Shown here in pieces: positions 24,099-31,340 of a stretch of 42,680 nucleotides of DNA. The DNA lies in contig CAZVWV010000010.1 in NCBI GenBank assembly GCA_964631745.1, positions 1-42,680 of the forward strand, in the 5' to 3' direction. This DNA comes from CAZVWV01 sp964631745 (GTDB lineage Bacteria; Bdellovibrionota_C; UBA2361; JBGSMV01). Each line of letters starts with the position of its first letter. The first letter of the stretch is position 1. Made by a program: the position numbers and the translations under genes. The notes under the pieces were generated by a model. That model was not told the origin of the DNA and ran no database searches. It worked only from the letters and a program-made list of their open reading frames with translations.

Positions 24099-24554
24099 AT
24101 GTTTCGAATATTACTCTTGGCGATAATCTTTCTCTCTGTTGAGCCCAGCTCTGACGCCGCGCCAATCTTTCGGTGCGGACAGCAGATCCGCACCAGGCCG
24201 TGTAACATGGAATTTGTTGCGCCCAAGCGAAGCAAGCTTCGAATCCCCAGATCTGGAACGCCTAGAGCCGAACTTCGCATCGCTTCTGCAAAGTTAAGCA
24301 ATCAGACCTTCCAATATCTCAGTAGCCACGACGGTCTCTGGCGCGGATATGTAGCTGGCTCACCAGGAACAGTGCGGCTTTATCTACAAATTTTCTCTTC
24401 TGCCAAGCCCGAGGCCCCGCGAAAGATTGGAGAGGTGCGGCTATTGGGGGTTAACCATCCTGTTAAATTCACGTATCGTAGCGCGCTCCCGAGCGGTCGT
24501 GGGTGGACCTGGCAAGTCGTGGCCAGCCCCACGGACGACGAAGTCCTGACTTGA
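24099..24554 (+). CDS. Small secreted protein, unknown
   Basis: 151 residues from ATG 24099, which gives a clean signal peptide (FRILLLAIIFLSV, cleavage near SSDAA). An upstream in-frame ATG at 24045 would overlap the divergent gene start and bury the signal. After the signal: APIFRCGQQIRTRPC, a paired-Cys segment as in DUF4124-like small periplasmic proteins, then a basic stretch and a beta-rich C-terminus (GTVRLYLQIFSS..KIGEVRLLGV). No known family recognised. Weak ribosome site. Confidence 0.6.
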   Translation: MFRILLLAIIFLSVEPSSDAAPIFRCGQQIRTRPCNMEFVAPKRSKLRIPRSGTPRAELRIASAKLSNQTFQYLSSHDGLWRGYVAGSPGTVRLYLQIFSSAKPEAPRKIGEVRLLGVNHPVKFTYRSALPSGRGWTWQVVASPTDDEVLT

Positions 24555-24724
24555 CGTTAATAGAATTCCATTATAATATTTGGCCGTTGGTGTAGATACC
24601 TGAAGTTATTCGGTTTAAGAGCTGAATCTTAAGGTGGCGAGTGGTATCTTAAGTTTATAAAAGGCATCTCTTGTGAAACGGGATGCAATGATACTACGTT
24701 ATCTAGGTACGTGGGTGTGAAGAT
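24551..24724 (+). ncRNA. Possible structured RNA or leader (unassigned)
   Basis: A possible promoter (TTGACG 24551-24556, 15-base spacer, TATAAT 24572-24577) is followed by successive small hairpins: TTAAGA / TCTTAA (24615-24632, with another TCTTAAG at 24647-24653), GCATCTC / GGGATGC (24664-24686, 9-base loop) and CTACGT / ACGTGG (24693-24713, one wobble pair). It ends immediately before a 68-aa open frame. I cannot match it to a known riboswitch class. Confidence 0.25.
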
Positions 24725-24931
24725 ATGTATCAAGAAAAAGTAGCCCATAGAGTGAGCGGATCGGATCTGGAGCTTTCGGGCGTTAAGCTTCCGGTGGGTG
24801 ATCGTTCAGATGTGGAGAATTCTGCTACTCGACCTTCCGGCATGGAGGTCGATCTGGTCGGCGATTTTTCGACACTGAGCATGAGTCGGCTTGTTCCGAG
24901 CGGTTCCCCTCTCGGGCACTCCCCTGCTTGA
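24725..24931 (+). CDS. Doubtful 68-aa open frame
   Basis: Open frame following the hairpin-rich leader. A weak GTGTGAAG precedes the ATG. The product is rich in Ser, Gly and Pro, with no membrane span and no recognisable motif. The opposite strand is also open over nearly the same interval, which often signals non-coding sequence with biased composition. A 6-bp hairpin CGACCT / AGGTCG lies inside (24831-24850). It is listed because nothing else explains the interval. Confidence 0.2.
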   Translation: MYQEKVAHRVSGSDLELSGVKLPVGDRSDVENSATRPSGMEVDLVGDFSTLSMSRLVPSGSPLGHSPA

Positions 24932-24968
24932 TTTATTCCGTAATTGCTCATAAACTCAGGGTAGTTTT

Positions 24969-25051
24969 CCCCTCCGTGTAACTCCGTGTCCTCAGTGGTA
25001 AAAAATTCTTAATATTTTCACCACTGAGATCACGGAGATACGCGGAGGGGG
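24969..25051. repeat. CTCCGTG palindrome, copy 2
   Basis: Left arm 24969-25005 (CCCCTCCGTGTAACTCCGTG, then TCCTCAGTGGTAAAAA) and right arm 25014-25051 (TTTTCACCACTGAGATCACG, then GAGATACGCGGAGGGGG) are nearly complementary over about 36 bases with an 8-base AT-rich loop. The same arms flank 9681-9820. This is the compact form of the element. It lies in the intergenic region upstream of the SNF2 gene. Confidence 0.95.
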
Positions 25052-25129
25052 CCAATTCCCACCCGGCGTTACCCGGGGTTAATGAGTAGTTTCTTTATTC
25101 CCAGTTAACTTAAATATTTCATTCTAGAT

Positions 25130-25165
25130 CTGACTTAATCTCAGAACGCATGATATAGTTGCCTG
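25130..25165 (+). promoter_or_regulatory. Candidate promoter for a leaderless SNF2 mRNA
   Basis: CTGACT at 25130-25135, 18-base spacer, TATAGT at 25154-25159, and the ATG at 25166 exactly six bases after the -10. No Shine-Dalgarno precedes the ATG. The predicted start of transcription coincides with the start codon, the signature of a leaderless transcript. The stretch 25052-25129 upstream shows nothing else. Confidence 0.35.
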
Positions 25166-28100
25166 ATGTCAGATCTCTCCCCCGAGCAATCAAAACTTCT
25201 TACTTATATCAAAAAGATGACGCCCTTCTCGATGATCGAGCTAGGTATGCGCTTTGCTGGCAACGGCTACGTCACGGACTGCTCAAGAAGCGCCAATACT
25301 ATTAGCGGCGTCGTTCGGGACGATCAAAACGCAGAGTTTGCCGTACGCTTAGTAATGGTCTCTAGTCAAAGCACTGAGGTGCATTGCAGCTGCTCCAGCT
25401 CTGAGGAGCTGGCCGAACAATGGTGTCAACACACAGTGGCGTTGCTTTGGCGGGCTTCCGAGCTCGGATTCCTTGAAGCTCGCAGCGGTTTTTCCGCCAG
25501 TGAGTCGCAATTCAAAGCGGCCATCACTACGCCCCTTGAAATTGCTGACGTCATCCGTGAGCTGAATAATTTGCCAAGCGCCTACCGCGCAACTTCAGTT
25601 GACTATCGTCCGCACGTAACTTTATTACTCGACCTAGCCAGCGATCGCTTGGGAGTGCGCGTGCTATTTGACGGCGAGGCGCAAACACCCCTAATTTTTG
25701 ACGGACTAAGCCGCACCTCCTATCGGGCCCTCGACAACATCTTGTTAAAGATCTTAGACGAGAGCGGCTCTTGGGATGAGAATCAGAGCCTCTGGTATGT
25801 AAACTCCAGCCATCAAATCGAGATTATTTTGGGGCTGGCCCAGGAGTACCCAGAGGTTTTCCGCTTTAAAGATAAGGCCAGGATTGCATTCGCACACGAG
25901 CTATTGGACGCTCGCCTCACGATCAGTTGGCGCACGGGCGGCGCACAGCTTAGCATGTCTTGGCTTCTGCCGAACGCCGAAACCGCTGCGCGAGAAGGCG
26001 AAATACTGGGCACCGGACCGTACTGGGCCTCCGTTAACAACTCAATCTATCGTCTCTCTTCCAGCGCAGCCAAAATTGCCTCTATTTTCCCCTACTCTTC
26101 CAATGTGACCATATCGAGAGCGCAGATCGGTCCGATCTTAGAATCGTTAACCTCGAGCCTTTTCGACACCCATCTTGTCGAGATTCAAAATCCGGAGCTG
26201 CAACCGGAAACCAAGGTTAAGTCTCCCCAAGCTATGCTGGAGATTCGAAGACTTGAGAGCAACATGGAACACTTTGCATCTCAAGAGGAGTTTGAGATTG
26301 GCGCTAAACTTGTTTTCGAGTATCCAACTCCGCCGCCGGAACAAAATCTGGTTTACTTGCCCGACAAAGAGAAGGAGGCGGAATGTATCGACTTTTTGAA
26401 GAGCTCGGGATTTGACTACGTGGCGCAAGAAAAGCTCTACACTTTGGGGGGCGATAGGGCCTTGGACCTTGCGCATAAGGGTAGTAAGGCTTTCCCATCA
26501 AAATGGAAAGTGTCTGGTCTTAACGAACTTCAGAAAAGCATTCGCTTTAGTGATTTAAATCTGACTTTGCGCATCAGCACTGCACAGAGTGACGAAAAGC
26601 GGCAAAAAGGCGGCTCGATAGATTGGTTTGATTGCCATATCCAACTTACACAGAACCGCGCCAACGTGCCTATTAGCACGATCTTCAAGAATCAACGCAA
26701 GGCTTCTGATAAATGGATTCGGCTGGATAACGGATCTTACGCGCAGGTGCCTGGCGGCGACATCGGTCACTTAAAGACCACCTTGGGGATGCTGGATGCG
26801 AATTTCCGATTAAGTAACACGATCAAGACCAAGCTATCCTCGGCACAAGCGCTTGGCCTCAGTCGCCTGGACGAGGTTGGTTTAGATCTGCAGATCGATC
26901 GTAAGCTAGAGGAGCTCTCTGAAAAGCTGGCAAACTTTAGAGAGATTCCAAACGCCAAAGTTAGTAAGCATTTCAAAGGTCAACTACGGTCCTATCAGGA
27001 AGACGGCCTACGCTGGTTAGTGTTTTTAAGGGATTTTGGATTAGGCGGAATCTTAGCGGACGAAATGGGCTTGGGTAAAACCGTGCAGGCCCTAGCTTTA
27101 CTGCAGAATCTAAAAGAGCGCAAAGGCGCCGGCAGGCTATCAAAACCTGTGCTGATAGTCGCGCCCACCTCGGTGATTACAAATTGGGTGTACGAGTGCA
27201 AACGTTTCACACCGAATCTCTCAGTGCTTTTGTTGCATGGCCCAGATCGTAAAAGTAAATTTGACGAGATAAAATATCACGATATTGTAGTCACCTCTTA
27301 TGCGCTGCTCCGGCTCGACCGCTATGATTTGGAGCGTCAACAGTTCGCTTATATCATCCTCGACGAAGCCCAGAATATTAAGAACTATCAAGCCGCCGTA
27401 ACTAAAGCCGCTAAAGCAATACGGGCCGAGCGGCGCTTGGCGCTTACAGGCACGCCTACCGAAAATCGACCAATGGAGCTTTGGTCGATCATGGACTTCC
27501 TCATGCCGGGATATTTGGGTTCTCACGATTTCTTTAAAAATTATATTGAGAAACCAATTCTTGAGGCCGGCCCCGAGGTTCAAATAGCGAAATTCTTAAA
27601 TTCAAAGACGCGGCCCTTTATTTTGCGACGGCAGAAGTCAGAGGTTGAGAAAGATTTGCCGCTAAAGACAGAGAGCGAATTGCATGTGCCCATGACGGAT
27701 TCACAATCAACGCTTTACGCAGAAGTTCTGGCGGAGGTGCGCCCAAAGGTATTCGAGGCGGTCAAGGCGCGTGGTATCCGTGGCGCCAGCGTTTCCATTC
27801 TGGCGGCACTATTGCGATTACGACAAATATGCAACCACCCTAATTCCATAGATGCTTTGAAAGAGCTGCCGGGTTTTGATTCCGGTAAATTTAACGCGCT
27901 AAAAGAGCTCTGCGAGGAAGCCCTCGCCAACGGCCGAAAGATTTTGCTGTTCAGTCAGTTTCGCGAGATGCTAGCAATTATCCGCCGTTGGTTGGTGGAA
28001 CAAAAAACTGAACATGTCTATCTGGACGGCACCACGCGCGACCGTCAATCTTTAATCGATCGTTTTAATAATGATGATTCGGTGCGTTTGTTCTTGATAA

Positions 28101-28405
28101 GTTTAAAAGCCGGTGGTACGGGGTTAAACCTGACGGCGGCCGACACAGTCATCATTTACGACCCTTGGTGGAATCCGGCGGTGGAACATCAAGCCGTCGA
28201 TCGAGCCCATAGAATCGGCCAAACCAAGCCTGTCTCTGTCTATAGGCTTGTCACCGAAAATTCGATTGAACAGAAGATCATGGAGCTAAAACGTAAGAAG
28301 GCAAAACTTGTCGAGGCTTTAATCAACGAGAACGGACTCTCAACCTTAAGTCTATCAAAGACGGATTTGGAGAGTTTGTTTAATCCCCTACCGGTTGAAG
28401 AGTAG
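25166..28405 (+). CDS. SWIM-containing SNF2-family DNA translocase
   Basis: 1079 residues. N-terminal SWIM zinc motif C74-x-C76-x10-C87-x-H89, then a long HepA/SNF2-associated region (about 130-570). The SNF2 ATPase core starts near 607: Walker A DEMGLGKT at 632-639, DEAQ box 733-736, LTGTPTEN (motif III) near 766, helicase C-terminal motifs (LISLKAGGTGLNLTAADTVI and QAVDRAHRIGQ). This is the bacterial SWIM-SNF2 (HelZ/RapA-like) architecture. It translocates on DNA and may remodel RNA polymerase or protein-DNA complexes; the exact role is not known. Not part of a defence cluster here: neighbours are ordinary genes. Confidence 0.92.
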   Translation: MSDLSPEQSKLLTYIKKMTPFSMIELGMRFAGNGYVTDCSRSANTISGVVRDDQNAEFAVRLVMVSSQSTEVHCSCSSSEELAEQWCQHTVALLWRASELGFLEARSGFSASESQFKAAITTPLEIADVIRELNNLPSAYRATSVDYRPHVTLLLDLASDRLGVRVLFDGEAQTPLIFDGLSRTSYRALDNILLKILDESGSWDENQSLWYVNSSHQIEIILGLAQEYPEVFRFKDKARIAFAHELLDARLTISWRTGGAQLSMSWLLPNAETAAREGEILGTGPYWASVNNSIYRLSSSAAKIASIFPYSSNVTISRAQIGPILESLTSSLFDTHLVEIQNPELQPETKVKSPQAMLEIRRLESNMEHFASQEEFEIGAKLVFEYPTPPPEQNLVYLPDKEKEAECIDFLKSSGFDYVAQEKLYTLGGDRALDLAHKGSKAFPSKWKVSGLNELQKSIRFSDLNLTLRISTAQSDEKRQKGGSIDWFDCHIQLTQNRANVPISTIFKNQRKASDKWIRLDNGSYAQVPGGDIGHLKTTLGMLDANFRLSNTIKTKLSSAQALGLSRLDEVGLDLQIDRKLEELSEKLANFREIPNAKVSKHFKGQLRSYQEDGLRWLVFLRDFGLGGILADEMGLGKTVQALALLQNLKERKGAGRLSKPVLIVAPTSVITNWVYECKRFTPNLSVLLLHGPDRKSKFDEIKYHDIVVTSYALLRLDRYDLERQQFAYIILDEAQNIKNYQAAVTKAAKAIRAERRLALTGTPTENRPMELWSIMDFLMPGYLGSHDFFKNYIEKPILEAGPEVQIAKFLNSKTRPFILRRQKSEVEKDLPLKTESELHVPMTDSQSTLYAEVLAEVRPKVFEAVKARGIRGASVSILAALLRLRQICNHPNSIDALKELPGFDSGKFNALKELCEEALANGRKILLFSQFREMLAIIRRWLVEQKTEHVYLDGTTRDRQSLIDRFNNDDSVRLFLISLKAGGTGLNLTAADTVIIYDPWWNPAVEHQAVDRAHRIGQTKPVSVYRLVTENSIEQKIMELKRKKAKLVEALINENGLSTLSLSKTDLESLFNPLPVEE

Positions 28406-28420
28406 CCTTTAGAGGCAGGG

Positions 28421-29446
28421 TTAAATAAGCCAGCTCCAGCCGTGCCCACGCCGCGAGAGCTGTTTGGCTTCGTCAGCAAGTGAAAGTTTCTGAGCATCGC
28501 TGGTAAAGTGCAGCGTCTCCCAGTATTCCTGCTTTACTTTATCCACCTCGCCGATGCGGACGCTCTCGCAAACACTAAAGGCCGCCAACCACCGCTTTTG
28601 CTCTTCGTTTTCGATGATCCGCAAAGAGTCTTCCGCGGCATAGCTTACCGTGCCAAAAGCCGCGTCTCTGCCGCAACCAGCAGCCGAGAGCATCATGGCG
28701 CTGACCTGCAAAGGATCGGTTCGATAAATATTAAGCCCCACTTGTTTAATCTGGGCTCCCGTAGCTAATTTTTCCAATGTGAGGCGTGCTTGCTCTAGCT
28801 CCCCTGATGATATAAGGACAGCTAAGCCCGAGCGACCAGCGAATCCAGCCAACATTCCGCGCCCCGGCCCGAATTCCGGCAAGCGCCGCCCCACGGAATA
28901 ACCGATCTTGGCCCGTAGCACCGCATCATCCAAAATGGGACGCCAAATTCTTTCAAACGGTCTAGCCGAAAGTTTTCTGCAAATCGCGTGAATCACAACG
29001 CATGAGGCCACAACGTCCCCACTGAGAATTCCGAGCGCTTTTCTGACGTTGTTAACTTTTTGACCGCTGCCCAAAAGGGCGTCGCTCGCAGCTGCGAACA
29101 AGAGCCGTCGCATGCCAAAGACTAATCCCTCAGTACATTCATTGACTTGGCCGGGTTTGCCGAGCACGTAGTTCGAGAGCCTCCAGATAAACCAAGGAAC
29201 TGGACTGAACTGCTTAACTATCTTGCTGGCGTTCTCCCAAGAACGCGCCTGTAAAGCATCATTGGCTATAGCGCTAAGACTCGAAACAGCTTCCTCGGTC
29301 TCTTTTAAAGTGGCTTCAAGCTGCCTCGCGAAACTATCTTTAGCTGCATCGTTATCAACCTCTGGCTCAACGACGAGATCGGCAGAACGCACCGGCGTTG
29401 GGCTGGGTGTGGTAAGGCTATTTTCAGTATCCCGTTGTGAGCTCAT
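28421..29446 (-). CDS. HDOD-like protein without HD motif (putative)
   Basis: 341 residues. The centre resembles the HDOD domain: WRLSNYVLGKPG (compare RLaNSa.yg), then EGLVFGMRRLLFAAASDALLG (compare AI..LG..rl..la.s..l), DVVASCVVIHAICRKL, and GRGMLAGFAGRSGLAVLISS where true HDOD proteins have AGLLHDIGxLvL; the HD dyad is lost. The N-terminus (1-60) is acidic and Ser/Thr-rich, and the C-terminus has SADEAKQLSRRGHG. HDOD proteins act in signalling, often with cyclic-di-GMP or motility. No enzymatic motif. Assignment is by eye. Confidence 0.5.
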   Translation of the reverse strand: MSSQRDTENSLTTPSPTPVRSADLVVEPEVDNDAAKDSFARQLEATLKETEEAVSSLSAIANDALQARSWENASKIVKQFSPVPWFIWRLSNYVLGKPGQVNECTEGLVFGMRRLLFAAASDALLGSGQKVNNVRKALGILSGDVVASCVVIHAICRKLSARPFERIWRPILDDAVLRAKIGYSVGRRLPEFGPGRGMLAGFAGRSGLAVLISSGELEQARLTLEKLATGAQIKQVGLNIYRTDPLQVSAMMLSAAGCGRDAAFGTVSYAAEDSLRIIENEEQKRWLAAFSVCESVRIGEVDKVKQEYWETLHFTSDAQKLSLADEAKQLSRRGHGWSWLI

Positions 29447-29763
29447 AGGTTTGATATTCTTGCCGCTTCTCTAAATCTATCTCGGCATTTGTTAAGGAAT
29501 TTATGAGCAGATTTATTTTATGTAAATTACTGGAATCACGAGAGATTTTTGAAAGACCCGCAAAGCGCCGCGAAAAAACTTAAGATTATCAGCATGTTAC
29601 CTAAGGTACTGATGTCGCTAAAGATTTGGTATTGATTTAAATCTTCTTACGACTAGAATGCGTCTAAAGTATCGTATAGTTAGCGGCTAACCTCCTGTTG
29701 TTGTTTAGGTAATCCTTTCCGCTGTGAAAGCGTAACGGTCGCATTTTTTGAGGATGATTCCAT
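29447..29763 (+). promoter_or_regulatory. Leader and candidate promoter of the IHF/HU gene
   Basis: This 317-base gap separates two divergent genes. TTGATT 29632-29637, 16-base spacer, TAGAAT 29654-29659 form a credible sigma-70 promoter, giving a leader of about 98 bases. The leader has a small hairpin CTTTC / GAAAG (29715-29731 region) and a strong GAGGA ribosome site. The 29447-29630 part is AT-rich with no open frame. No riboswitch is recognised. Confidence 0.4.
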
Positions 29764-30120
29764 ATGACTAATTCCACATCTGGTAAGGCTGGCAACGCTA
29801 GGTATTGTCTCACGAAAGCAGACCTCGCCGATGCCGTGTATGCTACCCTTCCGATCGATAAACAGAAGGCTTCTGAGGTGATAGAGTCTTACGTTGAGAT
29901 AATCAAGGATTTCTTACTCCGTGACGGCAAAGTTATGCTGTCTGGTTTTGGGTCGTATGAGGTCAAGTATAAGCCCCCGCGTCGTGGCAGAAACCCCCAA
30001 ACCGGAAGCTCAATTACCTTGCGTGCTCGAAAGGTTGTGAAGTTTAAACCCAGTCAGCTTCTCAGGAAGGCCATAAACGGGGAAGCTTTTAATGAATCGG
30101 ATGCTGAGAACGACCAGTAG
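29764..30120 (+). CDS. IHF-alpha/HU-family nucleoid protein
   Basis: 118-residue DNA-bending protein. N-terminal helices (LTKADLADAVYATLPIDKQK) from about residue 16, dimer helix (VIESYVEIIKDFL), then LSGFGSYEV (60-67) and the minor-groove beta arm with the intercalating proline in GRNPQTG (75-81), followed by ITLRARKVVKFKPS. The PRRGRNPQTG arm with a 15-residue N-terminal extension looks closer to IHF-alpha than to HU. The acidic C-terminal tail (about 108-118) is an addition to the core fold. GAGGA ribosome site. The stop codon lies in a 13-bp tandem repeat. Confidence 0.88.
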   Translation: MTNSTSGKAGNARYCLTKADLADAVYATLPIDKQKASEVIESYVEIIKDFLLRDGKVMLSGFGSYEVKYKPPRRGRNPQTGSSITLRARKVVKFKPSQLLRKAINGEAFNESDAENDQ

Positions 30121-30145
30121 AAACGATCAGTAGAAACGATCATTA
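30108..30145 (+). repeat. 13-bp tandem repeat across the IHF/HU stop
   Basis: Three units: 30108-30119 (GAACGACCAGTA, one base short), 30120-30132 (GAAACGATCAGTA) and 30133-30145 (GAAACGATCATTA). The first is the coding end with its TAG stop, the next two are downstream, so TAG is repeated. Confidence 0.9.
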
Positions 30146-30156
30146 GATTAGCTGCG

Positions 30157-30222
30157 CTAGAGTAGTGTTTCGCAAGTAGCTATACAACAATGCCAGCAGC
30201 GGAGAGCGAAACACCACACTAG
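30157..30222. terminator. 17-bp inverted repeat between convergent genes
   Basis: CTAGAGTAGTGTTTCGC (30157-30173) pairs with GCGAAACACCACACTAG (30206-30222), 15 of 17 positions, with a 32-base loop. It lies between the + strand IHF/HU gene and the - strand small gene, and its right arm contains the latter's stop codon. Probably a bidirectional terminator or mRNA 3' protector, although no long T-run flanks it. Confidence 0.6.
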
Positions 30223-30557
30223 TTAGGCTGCTCAGCAATAACTTCTTCTGCCGAAAAGAGCAATGGCGGGTTCTTTAGTTGCAAACCGCTGTGCTTTAGT
30301 TTAATCCAAACTTCCCGTGCTAGTTCACGATTTGACTTGTCAAGCAAGTCATAAATTCCTGGCAAGTTAAACACATGCTGCATGGCGGTGACGGCATGTA
30401 TGGGTGGAGCGCTGCGTACGCCAAGCTTATCTTTTATTGATAGCAAGAAATTTTTAAGGTCGGTCTTACTAGTGATCATGGCCGCATTAAACTCCTCACT
30501 CTCGGTTTTAGTCTTCGCCTTGCTCGTCTTCTTTTCGTTGTTTGTCTTTTCGTTCAT
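30219..30557 (-). CDS. Small protein of unknown function
   Basis: 112 residues from ATG 30557; a GTG at 30596 would add 13 residues but has no ribosome site, while ATG 30557 has AAGG close upstream. The N-terminus is a very basic, hydrophilic segment (NEKTNNEKKTSKAKTKTESE) followed by a compact helical region (MITSKTDLKNFLLSIKDKL; VTAMQHVFNLPGIYDLLDKS; ELAREVWIKLKHS). No membrane span and no known motif. The Lys-rich tail suggests nucleic-acid contact, but this is not shown. Confidence 0.55.
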   Translation of the reverse strand: MNEKTNNEKKTSKAKTKTESEEFNAAMITSKTDLKNFLLSIKDKLGVRSAPPIHAVTAMQHVFNLPGIYDLLDKSNRELAREVWIKLKHSGLQLKNPPLLFSAEEVIAEQPN

Positions 30558-30631
30558 AACCTTGCAATAAAGATAGCCGTAATTAAGATGCCTCACAAGC
30601 CTGATAAGATGTAAACTAAGAACTACCTGCC

Positions 30632-31324
30632 TTAACGGTCCAGCGGCACGATCTCGATAGCCTGGTTGTACCTGCCTGGATTATCGTTTGGATCCCTTAG
30701 CAACTCGGCCTTGATTAAAATCCCCCTGGCTTCCAATCGTCGCGGTTCAAGTCCCTGCCTTACCAACTCATCAACAATTTCTCGGGAGCGTAGCTGCACC
30801 AAATGCTGGGCGAATTCGTTTTCTTGGTCAGCGCTCTTTGCGTAAGCTATGACCGCCAGGCGAGACCAAGCCAAGCGCCGCTTGTTAAGGCCAGCAAGCT
30901 CTTTGATTAAAGCCTGAGCTCCGGGCCTTAGTTTACCTTCATCTCCCACAAAGAACAGATCAGCAGGATATATCTCACGAGTGGGGTGAAGCTCAACGCG
31001 CCGCCGATACTGATCCTCCAAAACTTCGTGCACCATGGCGCGTTCTCTCTCCATACGAGTAGCAGCAGCTAGTTTTAACAGATCATCTTCGGAACGGTCA
31101 TCGACTGCGCCCTGAATTCCACCAGCCACGAATCCTAAGCCCGCTCCCACAACTGCACCTGGTCCCGTTCCGGACCCAACTTGAAAGCCAGTGACAGCTC
31201 CGGCGCCAGCTCCCGTTACAGCCCCTTGCAGTCCTCCGGCGAACTGCTTATCTGGGCCTGGTTGCGGCTTGGCACACGCTAAGAGAGCCAGAGCACAACC
31301 GAAAATAAATGCATCTCTAAACAT
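30632..31324 (-). CDS. Outer-membrane lipoprotein, glycine-zipper/OmpA-like
   Basis: 230 residues from ATG 31324, preferred over GTG 31333 because GGGGTG lies 5 bases upstream. Signal ends in the lipobox ALLAC, so it is a lipoprotein. A glycine-zipper region follows (GAVTGAGAGAVTGFQVGSG, about 32-80), then an OmpA-like C-terminus (LRPGAQALIKELAG.., VIAYAKS.., LVQLRSREIVDELVRQG). It is 16 bases downstream of the M16 lipoprotein gene, so it is part of the M16 operon. May span peptidoglycan and outer membrane. Confidence 0.7.
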   Translation of the reverse strand: MFRDAFIFGCALALLACAKPQPGPDKQFAGGLQGAVTGAGAGAVTGFQVGSGTGPGAVVGAGLGFVAGGIQGAVDDRSEDDLLKLAAATRMERERAMVHEVLEDQYRRRVELHPTREIYPADLFFVGDEGKLRPGAQALIKELAGLNKRRLAWSRLAVIAYAKSADQENEFAQHLVQLRSREIVDELVRQGLEPRRLEARGILIKAELLRDPNDNPGRYNQAIEIVPLDR

Positions 31325-31340
31325 ATTAGTCACCCCATGG

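Noticed and set aside
24660..24720. Similarity of GTGAAACGGGATGCAATG to the core of cyclic-di-GMP (GEMM) riboswitches
   Set aside because: The hairpin GCATCTC/GGGATGC pairs differently from the GEMM P2/P3 arrangement and the conserved receptor and tetraloop elements are absent.
24730..24951. 73-residue minus-strand open frame
   Set aside because: Overlaps the doubtful 68-aa frame, has no ribosome site and no motif; codon content is unconvincing.
25166..29446. SNF2 helicase plus neighbour as a defence system
   Set aside because: Adjacent genes show no nuclease, methylase or toxin features, and the SWIM-SNF2 architecture is a common housekeeping type.
29611..29630. GG-N10-GC match upstream of the IHF/HU gene as a sigma-54 site
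   Set aside because: The flanking bases (AAGGTAC, TCGC) match poorly, and such spacing occurs by chance about once per 256 bases.
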